NCBI RefSeq assembly: GCF_047495875.1
Contig: NC_092462.1
Coordinates: 37,477,523-37,541,522, forward strand
Length of the DNA: 64,000 bases
Reading direction: 5' to 3'
Origin: Pithys albifrons albifrons
Taxonomy: Eukaryota > Chordata > Aves > Passeriformes > Thamnophilidae
This document shows positions 28,505 to 40,900 of this stretch, in pieces. The notes beneath the pieces were generated by a model that did no database searches, was not told the DNA's origin, and saw only the letters and a program-made list of their open reading frames with translations. The translations under genes and the position numbers were made by a program. Within the stretch, counting starts at the first letter, position 1. Each line of letters starts with the position of its first letter.

Positions 28505-30213
28505 GTAGTACTTTTAATTCTTTCCTTTGTTCAGTATTGTTTTACCTTTCTGCTTCTTGAAAATGTTACCTTGACTGGGCGAAGGGAATTTTAAAGATCT
28601 TGACCTTTACATGCCTCAGTGCAGGCATTTCCTAGAGATTAGTTCTATAAACAAACAGAGAGTATGTTGTATATTTCTACAAACAAACATTCATACTGAT
28701 TAGTTATATAAACAAGCTAAGCAGAGATATTGATAAATAAGTGAACTGTACATGTTTATGATGGAAATAGAATGAAGCTCTGTATTCTTGGTGTGGAATG
28801 TTAAAAAGAAGCAAAAGACTCTGCTTTTGTACTGAAGTAAAACAAGTATTGAGCACCTTATATTTGTCTTCAATGTGATCTAAACAAATTGGGCAGTCAT
28901 GATTTTTTCCCAACAATTCTGTTCAAGTGTTTTTGAAAATAAAGTGCAGTAATAATCCCCCACAAGTTCCATGATTAAACCTTATAATTTTGAACAGTGC
29001 CCATTCATAAATTCAGAAGAACTTGTCAAGGCAAAGCCTAGTGTTAGAATGCCTCTAAAAGGTATGAGGCAGCATGATACAAAAGCAAAATTAAATTTAA
29101 TTCCCTATTGGTTATGAAAAACTTGGTTCTGTGATACTTATACAGGTAAATGTAACAAAGGATGTGCAAGAAATGACATGTGTACTAAAATATTGATTTA
29201 CTTACCCCATATTTTGTATGGGATCATACACTGGGGATTTTGTCAGCATTATATTTTTTAAAAAATTGACTACATTTAGTTTAGGTCCCTGAACTTGCAA
29301 TTCTTTGCAAAAGAATTTGAGAACTTGCAGTATAATTGGAACTGTAGTAGTAACCAAGGTTTCAATAAATATTCCTAACCTAATTGTTCATAGCGTTAAT
29401 CACAAATATGCTTCATGCAGTTTATAATGTATTGCTTTGTGAAAGAGAAAAAGTTTATCAGTTGTCTTAATACAAGTCTGACATGATTAAAAAATTCTAA
29501 ACTGTAAGGTTAATTACAGCTTGTAAAAGAGATGGCACATAAAAAATACATAATATGAAAGATGTTTACAATCTACTGCAGTTACATAAAGTGTTTGAAA
29601 TATTAAAATGCATTTGCTCTGTAAATAAAGTGTTGTAGACTGTGATGTGATTTTACCACTCTTAATGGTGTGGATATCCCACTGAAAACAGTGAGATCAG
29701 ATTGCACCTAGATGCCAAGCACAAAACTCCATGTAATATACTCTCAAATAATGATTTGGGAAGATTTTCTTTTCAGTGGTGCCTTCTTCACAAATTTAAA
29801 CCATGATATCTAGAAAATATGGTTTGATTAGTTTCATTTTTTTTTCACAAATGCTTATGTTTTTCCCTGGGTGACTACAGACTAGCTTCCCCAGATGGTT
29901 GTATGGCATATCACAGCATTATTCAAGTGGTAATTTGGGTTACTAGACACCCTCACTGGGTCTCAAGTTACAACTTAATATTATACTGCTGCAGAAGAAG
30001 CCAGGAAGGTTAAGGCTGTCACTGTGTAGAATTTGTTTCTGTCAGAAAACTGTGCATGTAATAGAACTAACTCATGCCAGTAAAATCTGTGCATAAGAAA
30101 GAGTTTATAGGTATTGTAAGTCATAGCACAATGCCTCTGTTGCCTTGGCTAGATTTAAGGCACTTCTTGTGATTGAAGTTAATTTGATTCTTCTCCTGCT
30201 CTTACCCATCTGT

Positions 30214-30247
30214 CCCCCCTGCCCCCTCCCCCCCACCCTACTCCCCC
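30214..30247 (-). other. G-quadruplex-capable G-run tract
   Basis: On the plus strand this is a C-rich tract with runs of 6, 5, 7, 3 and 5 C separated by one to four bases. The minus strand therefore has five G runs of three or more with short loops, which satisfies the usual G-quadruplex pattern. Because the host gene is on the plus strand, the C-rich sequence is in the RNA and the G4 could form only in the template DNA strand. Confidence 0.85.
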
Positions 30248-30885
30248 ACACACTTTGGAAACTCATCAATTAAAGCACTTAAATGTAATTGATGAGCTAA
30301 TTTTGTAGAGCTACCAGAGAGGCTAAGGAAGGGGAAGCAGACTTCATAATAGCACTTATATTTAGAACACTGAAAATTATCTTCTGCATACCTTTCTGTG
30401 CTGGCCATTGGCATGTTGATTTTGACCATGATAGGCAGAAAGAAAATTGTATTTCCAGAAACTTGTCAAGAAATGTCTATGGCTATGTGGGAAATCAAGT
30501 ATACATATCCTAGATTGAAACTAGCATCCAGCTTTCAAGAAATGCCATTTACAATCTTGCCATTTGCTTGTGATAGTCCCAAATATGTTATTACCATTTC
30601 TCTATTAGTGATCAAGTGCTGATATTACTGAATGTGTTTCATGTGTAATACTTGTAGGTTTAGTAGAACTGCTGCCTGAAAAATAAAGGAAAACTTGACT
30701 TTAGACATTTTGGGGTTGAGGTTTTTTTGGGAGAAGAGGAGGTCTCAGCTAAAATGGATCTTTTAATTTGGCACTTGCAGTTTAGGAAGGTGGTTTGGGT
30801 TTAGCCTCTATTAGTTGTCTTTATCCTCGTGCTTGAACTTTTTCATGACTAAGTGTTATTTAGTAGGAGTTCATCTGTAGATACT

Positions 30886-30928
30886 TGGTTGTTTGGGGTT
30901 TTTGGTTGGTTGGTTGGTTGGTTTTTTT
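30886..30928 (+). repeat. (TTGG)n simple repeat
   Basis: Five perfect TTGG units lie at 30902-30921, flanked by T- and G-rich degenerate units on the left and a run of seven T on the right. Confidence 0.9.
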
Positions 30929-31856
30929 AAAGAATATTCTGTAGTAATTCCAGAAAAAGAATTTTATCTGGATTATCTTTTAAAATGTGTCATATTTGTG
31001 GGGAGAATTTGGAGTGAACAGCTTAAAGGCCTTCAGGCTAGACCTATCAGTGTGTATGAAGGAGAAGAGCTCTATGGACCCTCTAAATTGAGCTTGTTGT
31101 TTCCTGTGATAGGTGTAAAAATAATGAAATTTGTCTGTTCAGGGCAATTACTACTTGAGTGAACAAAGAAACATTGCTTGGTTTACTATGAAAACTCAAA
31201 TTCGTAGAAGAAGGAAATTAATCCTGACTAAACTGTAGTGAAAGAGCTTTAACAAGTACTTGGCAGCAATTATAGCATATCAAGACCATGCTTTTCAATT
31301 CAGATGAGATGAGAAAATTAATTTTTCCTTACTAGTTTTGTGTCATCTTTTAATTTTAAAACATAGAATAAACTGCTGTCAACCAGTTTTGAAGTCTATT
31401 TCTTTAAAGATTTAAGAAAGACATTCCTTTCATCTTAATCCAGGTCAAAACACCCATAAGAAGAACTTCAATTTTAAAAGTTTGCCAAATGGGCAAGTCT
31501 CTTTTTTGGTCTAATCTACATGCTATTTAAGTACATTTGCTATCACCATTTTACACTAGTGCCTCATATTGCTTGCACGCTAGTCAGCAACCATGTTACA
31601 GACTTCATCATCTTGAATAATCATGATAATAATCACAAGCACATCATTCCAAAGACATTAGAAAGCTCCTTATACTCTAAAATTCACAACTTGCTTTCCC
31701 TAACATTGCAATGGACTTGCTACTGTAAACTTAATTATTTTCATATATATGGAAAATATTTTTTAACAGAGGATGTAATTCAATTCACCAACACATTTTT
31801 GGACATTATTTTAGCCTTTTGGCCTTCCAAAGGACAAAAAAAATGTTTGGATTCCT

Positions 31857-31939
31857 AAAAAAAAAAAAAAAACCCAAACAAAAAACAAAAACCAACAAAA
31901 CCCAACAACAAAACAAAGCAAACAAAAAACACCAACCAA
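31857..31939 (+). repeat. A-rich / (CAAA)n low-complexity tract
   Basis: A run of 16 A is followed by about 65 bases made of A runs broken by single or double C. It comes directly after an open frame of 112 codons, but that frame has no recognisable homology and no AATAAA lies before the A run, so I treat it as low-complexity sequence and not a retroposed mRNA tail. Confidence 0.85.
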
Positions 31940-33178
31940 TACATTTTGCCTACTTTCCTATCATAGCCTTTTTCTTTTGAGGATATGAATTAAGTTTGCA
32001 AGTATGAAACTGTAGTATAGTTATCTCAGTGTAGTTTATGACTGAAATATGTGTAAGGTGACTTTCCTTCTTTTCTTTCCTGCTTTCATTAAACAGGCTG
32101 ACAGAGGAAAATTACTGGACTGGTGAAACAATTTGTCTCACATCCGTTGAATATATGTGAAAAGGCAGAGATATATGATTGTTTTGCTATAATTTGCTTT
32201 ATAGACACTAGCTCATCAAATGATGCTCTGTAATCACTGCTTCCGAAGCAACACAGCTACCTTTTGGATGCTATTATTTAACACAAAGTCATCCGCCCTC
32301 CATGCTTGCACTGAAGTGGTGTCTGGGGGAATCTGTCCTGCTTCTAACAAAAAGAAAGTAAAAAAATGAAATGACATGCTAGGAGAGTCATTTTGTTCTG
32401 TCAACCTGTGTGAAAGTTCAGCTATCTAGAAGCTGGAAATAAACATTTTTTAGGCAATCCCGACTAGAGGCTCTGTAGGTGATATTGAAACATGAATAGC
32501 AAAACTTGCCAGGAAATTCAGTGGAAAAATAGTCAGATTAAAAATACCCAACAAGAAACATATTTAGATTGCATTATGGGTATTCCTTAAACATGGAAAT
32601 AGTCTTCCTTTTGGTATACATTTTCGGGTATGTTTTTAAATGCTAGCTAAAAGTAATTTCAGGTTACTCTGATTATTACTTCTGTTTTACATGCTAATTA
32701 ATTGGATATCTTGTATGTATTTTGGAAACTATGGTCAGTGTATATGAGACTGCTGATACTTCTATTTGCTTCTTGTATTTTTGTTCTATGGCAGCTTACA
32801 AAAGGTGAGACTGATCCTGAAACACAGAAACTACAAGCAGGGAAGGAGTCATCTCCAGAGCACAAGTGACAAACACTAAAAGGATACTGGTTATGTTGTC
32901 CTCCAAGGTCTTCTTTCCACTCTTGAGCAACTTTGGTTATGGAATACTTCAAGGATTTTTTATTTGAGAGACTAATCTATTTCTAATATTGTCACACAAA
33001 AAGAAAAGAAGTCTTTAAATAAATAACATGTCATTTTATTTTGAGGTTTTTGATATACTTTGTTCCCAGCTTTTAATTAAGTTCTGTCATTTTGGAAAAC
33101 TTAGACTGTAATTTTAAAATGTTGGTTTTCAAAATTATATTTTTCGTTTGCTTGTTTCTACCCAGGTATGGAAATAAA

Positions 33179-33226
33179 TCAAACAAACAAACAAACAAAC
33201 TAAAACCAACCAACCAAACAAAAAGA
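33179..33226 (+). repeat. (AAAC)n / (CCAA)n simple repeat
   Basis: Five perfect AAAC units (33181-33200) are followed by ACCAACCAACC-type units and A-rich sequence. Confidence 0.9.
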
Positions 33227-34879
33227 ACCCCAGCAAATACTTTTGGTTGGAACTAAATATCAGTTTTCAGCAAGTTAACTTCTGAAAAAAAGTTGCCAAT
33301 GGACATACTAGTTTCCTGCTGAATTATGCATAAATGTGGCCTTGGGATAAATATTTAGTTGTGTTCTGAGGGTGATGAGTTGTCCTTTTGAATAGAAAAT
33401 ATTTTAAACTAATTAGTGGAAAATCTGTTCGGTTCATGGCTGAAGGTGATTCTTTGAGTCGCCACATCTGCTTCTGCCTGATTCCACAGCATATATTGAC
33501 TGGGAATTTCAGTTGAATTTAGTACAGGGAATTTACTCAAATTTGTGCCAGGCATTTGAAAAACAGTTGGCCTTAATTAACTTGTGTTATTCAGAAAGAT
33601 GTGAATCAATGGCAAGGGAAGGAAAGGACTGTGTAGAGCTGTGCTCCTAGCAGGTCAAGCATTAAGTTTAGCTTTCCTTACCACAAGAATGTCAGTCAGT
33701 TATAAGGTTCTTTAAAATAAAGAATGCATTTCAAACCACAAAATGAATGATAAAAGACAATATTAATGATTGCAGCATTAGTGGTATCTTTTGTAAGAAG
33801 AGGGAAAGTCAGTCACTGGAAAGTGCAGTAGTAGTGAGTATATGCAGCAGTGATGTAGTGCTGAAGCAGTTTTCACAGGCAGGAGTAATGTGTCTCATTT
33901 GAAACGTAAAAGATGGAATAACCTATAAAATTAATTTAACTATGTGTGAGTCAACAATGTGCAATAGCATAATCTTTGTGTTACAGCAACGAAGCCAGTT
34001 TCTGGAGCTACTGTAGGTTGAATTCACCAAAGAAGAAAAAAAAAGAAAGTCTTGTATTAATAAATTTGTTCCATGGAACATCCTGTTTGTTTTCCTGTGA
34101 TAGTATAAAGTAAATGGCACATGGTTATAATCTGTCTTAGAATGAAGAAAAACAGAGGAGGCATAAATCTGGTGGTAACTGTAGCTGTTAGAACCGTATC
34201 ATTTCTTTTGGGGGGGTTTCTGAAACACTACCTTTCAACTGTAGTTTTGTATTAATTTTGTGGAGCTGTTTAATCCTATATATAACCATGTTAGGAACAC
34301 TTTAGTTTGAGCTTTTTCAAGATACTAACTTGACCATATGCATTAATTATAGAAGACCCACTGATCCTAGAGACTATTACAATCCCATTCTTGATGCAGG
34401 TTGTGTGTGTTAATTTATTTAAGTACTGAAACAAACACCTTACCGTTTTTAGTAGATTTTTTCCCCCAAGTAATCTTGTTCTGTAGTAGATACTTTTTAT
34501 TCTACCAGGTTGTTCAATTACTAAATGAAACTGTGAAGTCTTTTTTTATGGTTGAATTCTGTTTCTCACATGCTTGCTCACTGGGTATTTCGCTCTGATT
34601 AATGGTCTCCACCCAGACTGTTCTAATGTTAAAAGGAAAAACATTCTGGTGGCTATCACACTTGATGATAAGTAGTTAGACTAAATAGAAGATGTACTGT
34701 GCATCCCTTGGCTACAGAGTTATGATTAGATTCAGCTCAGCCTGCAGAATGCTACTGAGGATATTGCTGCTCTGCTGTAGTGATAAAGCAACTCATATCA
34801 AAACAGCATATGTTACTGCTTATCTTGTGTTGTACACTGTGGCATTCTAAATACACTGGACAAACCAAATAGTATGGTC

Positions 34880-34921
34880 TATTTTTTCTTTTCTTTTTTT
34901 CCTTTTTTTTTTTTCTTCTAG
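34880..34921 (+). repeat. T-rich polypyrimidine tract ending in AG
   Basis: About 40 bases of almost pure T and C end in TTCTTCTAG at 34921. It is a strong 3' splice-site look-alike, but the sequence after it (starting ACTTACTAAG) shows no exon with a matching donor nearby. It may also be just a microsatellite-like T-rich run. Confidence 0.8.
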
Positions 34922-37900
34922 ACTTACTAAGATGTGAAAGGTGGTAGAATGAGTCTTTCCACTCACCAAGCCATTGTGGTACCTGCAGCATTTTAAAAGT
35001 CATAGATTTTTTTTTTTTTAAATTCTGTTACTTATTTTTGTAAAGTGTTTATTCAAACCTTCAGACAATTTACTTTTCAGAGTACATATGCAATCACTCT
35101 TAGGCTAAAACAAAATGATGCCACTGGCTAACCTTATGATTTATTTTAAAACAATCACTTGGCCCCCACAAACACACTGTGTTTATACTCTGCAAGCTGT
35201 ATGTTGGAAATTTAGAGGCTGCATTTTTAATGTTTCAAATGAATGAAAAAGGTGAGGGATGCCCTACAGTAATATTTCATAAGGCACAGACTATAAGATT
35301 TAGGAATTAATTATTGATCAAAAAATGCACATATTTAAAATCAACCACATAGTCTTGCTTTCGTATTACTTATTTCATGATGGTTATTTGAAAGTTGTAA
35401 GATGAAGAGTTAGATTGTTCCAATGGTTAGCTCTATAATGCAGTTTTTCTGCTAGGACACCACTGCCAACAGCGAAGGCCAGGTTTAAATTTAAAGTGAG
35501 ATTAGTAAAATGCCTCGGTATCTGCAAGAATTAATCTCAAGAGCACTGAGGTAAGTCTTTTTCTTGCAAATGAATTGACTCAGCAATTCATTTTATTAAA
35601 GATAAACAGATAACATATAAGGGCTAATTCCTGAAATAAAGCAATTATAATTTGTCCTCTTTTCCAAGGCAACAGCTAAGTCAGCTGGTTGTTCCCTGCT
35701 CCCGAACTAAAGCTTTCCTTTGTTTTGGGAACTGTGGAGTCCTGCAAGGCAACAAGCCCCAGCTGAAGTTGCCAGAGCTTTGTGCTGTGATCCGGGGCTT
35801 TTGATGCTCTGCCAGATGCTGCTGTTGATTCCTCCATTTGCTATGCTGATTCATTCTTGTGCTCACTGCCACTATCACTTCTCATTTTTGAACTGTCCTG
35901 CCTCACCACTGGAATTTTGTAGCATTTGCTCTTGTTTCAGCTTTTAAAGAGTGCTCACTCATGAAGTCTGGCCGTGTCCGTGATGGGTACAGAATATTGG
36001 TAATCAACTTCTCCCACTTCATGTACTTGTAGAAAAAAATCTTACGCCATTTTTAGCTTGCAGTTTGGCCCAGGCCTAGGAAGACTGTGGAAACCTGGAA
36101 ATTATGTCTAATGCAGTTAAAAAACTATTTTCCCCCCATTTTTATATTAATTTCTTTTTACAGAAATGCTTCTCAAACATATGTAAAATAAGTGCATTTC
36201 AGAGGTTCCCATTCGTCTGTCTTACCTCCTTACTCTCCAGGAAATGCTCTTTCTTTACCTACTTCCTACCACTATGGGTTAAGGAGTGGGGAAACACATC
36301 ACTGCTAGAAGAAGAGATCTCATTTTGTGTTAGTAATAGGTTCCTTTCATTTTTACCTCATGTAAATGATAAACAAACAATATTCCAAAGATCCAACTAT
36401 AGTACATTATGTATGTACCCTTTTACATTTTTTAAGGAACATGTTCTTCTCTCTGTTTGGTTTTTTTTGTTGTTTGTTTTTTTCCTTGGGGTTTGGTTGC
36501 TTTTTTCAGGGGCTTTTTTTAGTTCTGGATGTGAGCAGGTAGTTAAAATAACAAAATTTAAAGATATATGTTTTTAGTTCCTTTTTCTCCCAATCTATGC
36601 TATTTGTATAAAGCCATTCCTAAGGAGAGAAGCAATTCAGTTCCTATTTCTCCTGACAATCATCATATTACTGTAGCAGCAATCTGGAGAACAAAGCCTC
36701 ATATTTGTTCCCAGTACAATCTCCATACCACTTACCAAGGACTACTTGGTCATTGAACAGAAAAGCTGTATACACTGCTGTCATCTGAAGGTGGATAAAA
36801 TAGTAGGGACTTGAATACTTCCTACCAGAAAACTGAGTTAATGTTTGATTGTTGTTTTCTGTAGTTTGATATTGAAACTGTAATAAATAAATTTTGTTGT
36901 GTATTTACAAAGACACCATTTATTCTTGCTTCAAAATATATTGTTAAGGATTTCCTTGACAAGGTTCTTATTTATCCCAATTGCATAAGTACGATTTGAT
37001 TACAACTGTGTCTGTAATGCTAAGTAAAAGCCTTTTATATTGCCTCAGATCTTGAGAGAGTTATGTAATAAATAGTTAAAAGTGTTGTAAATCTTACTGC
37101 AGTGGCTTTTCAAGCTGTTACATGGTAGACCAGAAATAAAATAATTTTTAAAAGGTAATTTTGATCCCCTTTTTGTTGATGTAAAATCAGTTTTATTACT
37201 TTCCTATTAAGTAGACTAATGAAATTTTACAACCTAGTGACATGCTCTGAGAAGTTTGGAAAAGTAGAAGAGACTTGAGATGTATATATTTCAGTTTCTG
37301 ATGGAAATATTATGGGCTCTTATGGAACATATCGTCAATTCTCCTCCTGTTTCTCATAGTGTTCATAGAAATTTAAGGTTGGGATAAACTGCAGTGGATC
37401 ACCAAAACCGATCATCTCTCTGAGGCATGGTATCAGTTTTTGCTTGCTTATATGTAGAGTCTGCAGTTTCCTGGTTTGCTTATTCTGTTTTTTCACTACT
37501 CATACAGTTAGAAAAATGTTCTTTACTTTCAATCTGAAAAGCCATTATATATATATTTATACCTACATATTTTTTGCAACTTGATGGTTTCATTTAATAT
37601 GAAGGAAACTAAATTAATGTGAGAAGTGCAGTTTTAATTTTCTGTCTCCATAACAAATTGGAAAAAAGAAAAAAGTTCCTTTGTGAATGTATTAAAGTTT
37701 TCATATTTTTTGTTGGAAATTAACATAAATGTGCAAACCCACAGAAGGCATTTGCTCAAAGCATGCAATTCCTCTCTAATTATGAAAGGAGAAAGTGATT
37801 TGATATAACAGGTTTCTTTTTCTCCTTTTTTTTTCCCCCAAGGGCTAGTCTATACTAATCCCTGTTTTGCCTCTTAAACTAAATTTATATTAAAATTGTT

Positions 37901-40900
37901 CCCTTGTATGTCTTCCCAAGGGTTCAACATATAAAATTTGTGAATAGGATGAGAATTCCACCAAGTGTAGATACTCCAGGTGAAGAGGAGGTGTATACAG
38001 TCAAAAAAAATATTTTGTGCATATATCAAATCATGTCTCTGTTAAAAGTAATTTAACCAATTTTTTAGCTGAGGTACTGCATCCTGCTCTCCTGTCTGTG
38101 AGGAAAATGATAAACAAGGAATACAATTATTTTGTTTGAACTCAAATGGAAATTCACTTCCTGAAGAAGCAGAATGTGCTGGCAGCTTGAATGGCTAATC
38201 TGTTATACTTACCAATCTAAGTAACGTGAGACTGATCTCCACAACACAAGACGGCATATTTGTATACAACTGTACATTAGGGAAATTCAGAAGTTATATA
38301 AAAGATGCTACAGATTGCCTTAAACAGAGGTTTTGCCCTCTGACCGGGCCAGTTACCATATCAGGAATCAAAGGTTATTGTGTAGTTTATATGGCAAAAA
38401 GATGTAAGGGGTCTGATTCAATGTTCTTATTTTTTTTGCTGATTTTATTTCCCATTTTACTTATCACATGCTTTTTTTCAATCTGATATGTGACTGCCTT
38501 CATTTGGAATTTGTGTTTCTCTGTCTACCCTTGCTAAGAAATGCAATCACTCTCCTCTCATGGGACTTCAGTTCTGTATTGAAATATTGCTCTAGGATAA
38601 GCCTGGATAGCTGTTCTCACTTTGAGAACTTTCTTGAGAGAGAATGGACTTGAAGTTTATGTGTGATGAGCACAGACAAGGTTGTACTAGATTCTCAATG
38701 GAATGTTACAGAGATAGTAGACAAAATTAATAATATATTTTTTTAAAATATCAGAATTAACTTATTCAAAATAATAAAATGCACTAGAAGTAAAAGTACT
38801 TATTTATAGATTCATGCATTAAACATCTTGTATTTACTAAAGCTTTTAGCATATGGAGAATTCTTATTCCCTTATACAAATGTATAAAAGGATTAAAGGA
38901 TGCTTGAATTAAAGGGTGTGCTAAAATACTTTCATGAATTATAGTCTTGATTTGATGTAGCTGTGTAGCCATGCCTGAGTAAACTAATAGCAGTGAGTAT
39001 AAACAGTAAATAATTCAGATTTGTACACAGTTCTTCCCCACAGACACTGAGTGGTTTGTGTTCTTTATCCATTTGGTTTCCTGTGTTAAGATGTCAAGTA
39101 ATTGCTTAACTTCTTGGACCTATATGGCAAAGGCAATCTTTTTTACCATGCCTATTGAATTATAAATAATGTTCATCTGAATTTTATTTAAAAAAGAATG
39201 AAAACCCAAAAGACCTTGAAAAGAGAACCTGTTGCCATGTTTTTTATTGGAGTTTTTAAAGCAAGGTTCCCTGTCCATTATATAAGGAAGTAGTGCAGAA
39301 CTCCACTTCTGTTGCATATTCAAATTTATTTACAGCTGATCTATTTGCCAATGATATCCCTATTCTCATTACAGTTGTAGTACCTGGCAACTATACCAAT
39401 GTGGCTGATCTATTATTGTGAAATTAGACTTTTGTACCAAGTATACAGAAGAGTTTTTTAGTTTCTTGTTTCACCCTAATCCTCTTCCCTTTGTGCCATC
39501 TGTTGAATAAGAGAATTTATTCTCCTTCTGCTGTGTCTGCATTATAAATAAGCAGAAGATGCTTTAACTGAGGTGTCCTTGAACTGTCAGTTACCACAAG
39601 TTGTCAAGCATAAAACTTAAAATCTTTAGGGCTAGGTGTAGAGTGTATTGTTCCTTTGGAGACAGTAACATCCTTGAGTGGGCCTAAAACGGCCTTATAT
39701 ATCTTCTAATATTTGGCCAAGCCAGTAATTTATCTTTATGACTATAATATCTTTCTTTACCTTTTTTTTTAATCTGAATATCTACAGAGAAGCATTTTGA
39801 GATGGTATATTAAAACTCTTAAAATAACATAATACTAAGCAATGTAGAGATATTGACTTGAAAACCATCACAATGTTTTAAGAAAAAAAGCATATTTTCA
39901 AAATGTTGCTTGTATTGAGTACTGAGTTAAAAATCAGTGTAATAATTCTGTAATCACAATGGTTAGACAGCACTGTATGAATTAAACGTTGATGTTAGGC
40001 TTCCCATACAGTGTAGCATTCTGATGGGATTTTGGGGCCCAGGTTGCATATATTTCCCATTTTTGTGCTATTGAGCACTATCCCTCCTTTCTCATGTCAA
40101 AATCCTTATCTAAAACTTCTTATTGTGCTTAGTTTCTTGGGTTATTTTTACTGTAATTGTAAATTAGCCTCAGAGAAATTTGTTATCAAGTCTTAGTGCT
40201 GGTTTAGTTCTATTTATCACATTTGTGTGAGCCTCCTTTTAGATGCAGAGAGATCAGAAAATTCACCATCAGGCTTTTTTGCTCTCTGTTCCTATAATAA
40301 TTTATTGCCTTGGTGCACTCTCTGTATTGCTGTTTTACCTACAGACAGAGTATAGGAGGGCTCGTATCTGTCAGTGGATTTAAACTGGCCTGCTGTAGCC
40401 AGTAATGGAACACTAAACTTATTTGTGATCCTTTTCACCAAGATTTTACTCTTCTTGCATTGTGAAGTTTCCTTGTCATCCTGGCATTTAGGTTTACCTC
40501 CAAACCAGTGTGCAATCATAACAATTACTGTCAGTCATCTAGGAAAGTAAATCAATGGCAGGAGAGTTTGATGTGCTTATAATAATTTTTAATGCTGAGG
40601 AGACTCATACATGGTACTTTTCTGTACAAAGGAAACCCTTCAAGCCTAATGATTATCCAAAAGTTGAACCATTTTTTTTAATACTTCTCTTCTAAGCTCT
40701 CTATTTTTCTCCTTCCAAAATCACTAATAAGTAGTCGTCTCTTTTTACACGAGCTCTTTTAGAGAAATTAGCAAACTGCTTTCAGCTGGATCTTGGTAGA
40801 TGACCACCCCAGCTGCAAGCAATCAAGAAAACTGAGGGAAGTATTTGTGAGCTTCCTGAAGAAGGGCAAGCTGCTCTTTGTGCTCTACAGGTATGTTTTA

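Noticed and set aside
31520..31940. Processed pseudogene: 112-codon frame ending at a poly-A run
   Set aside because: The peptide has no recognisable similarity, no AATAAA precedes the A run, and the A run passes into CAAA-type simple repeat. Birds also have few processed pseudogenes because CR1 does not need poly-A tails.
36104..36577. 157-codon plus-strand frame, Phe/Ser/Leu-rich
   Set aside because: Composition is what T-rich DNA gives by chance. It includes a (GTTT)n-like run, and there is no domain, signal pattern or splice context.
37365..37440. Minus-strand CR1 fragment
   Set aside because: TTCATAGAAATTTAAGGTTGG is reminiscent of a CR1 end on the other strand, but the match is short and the octamer repeat is missing.
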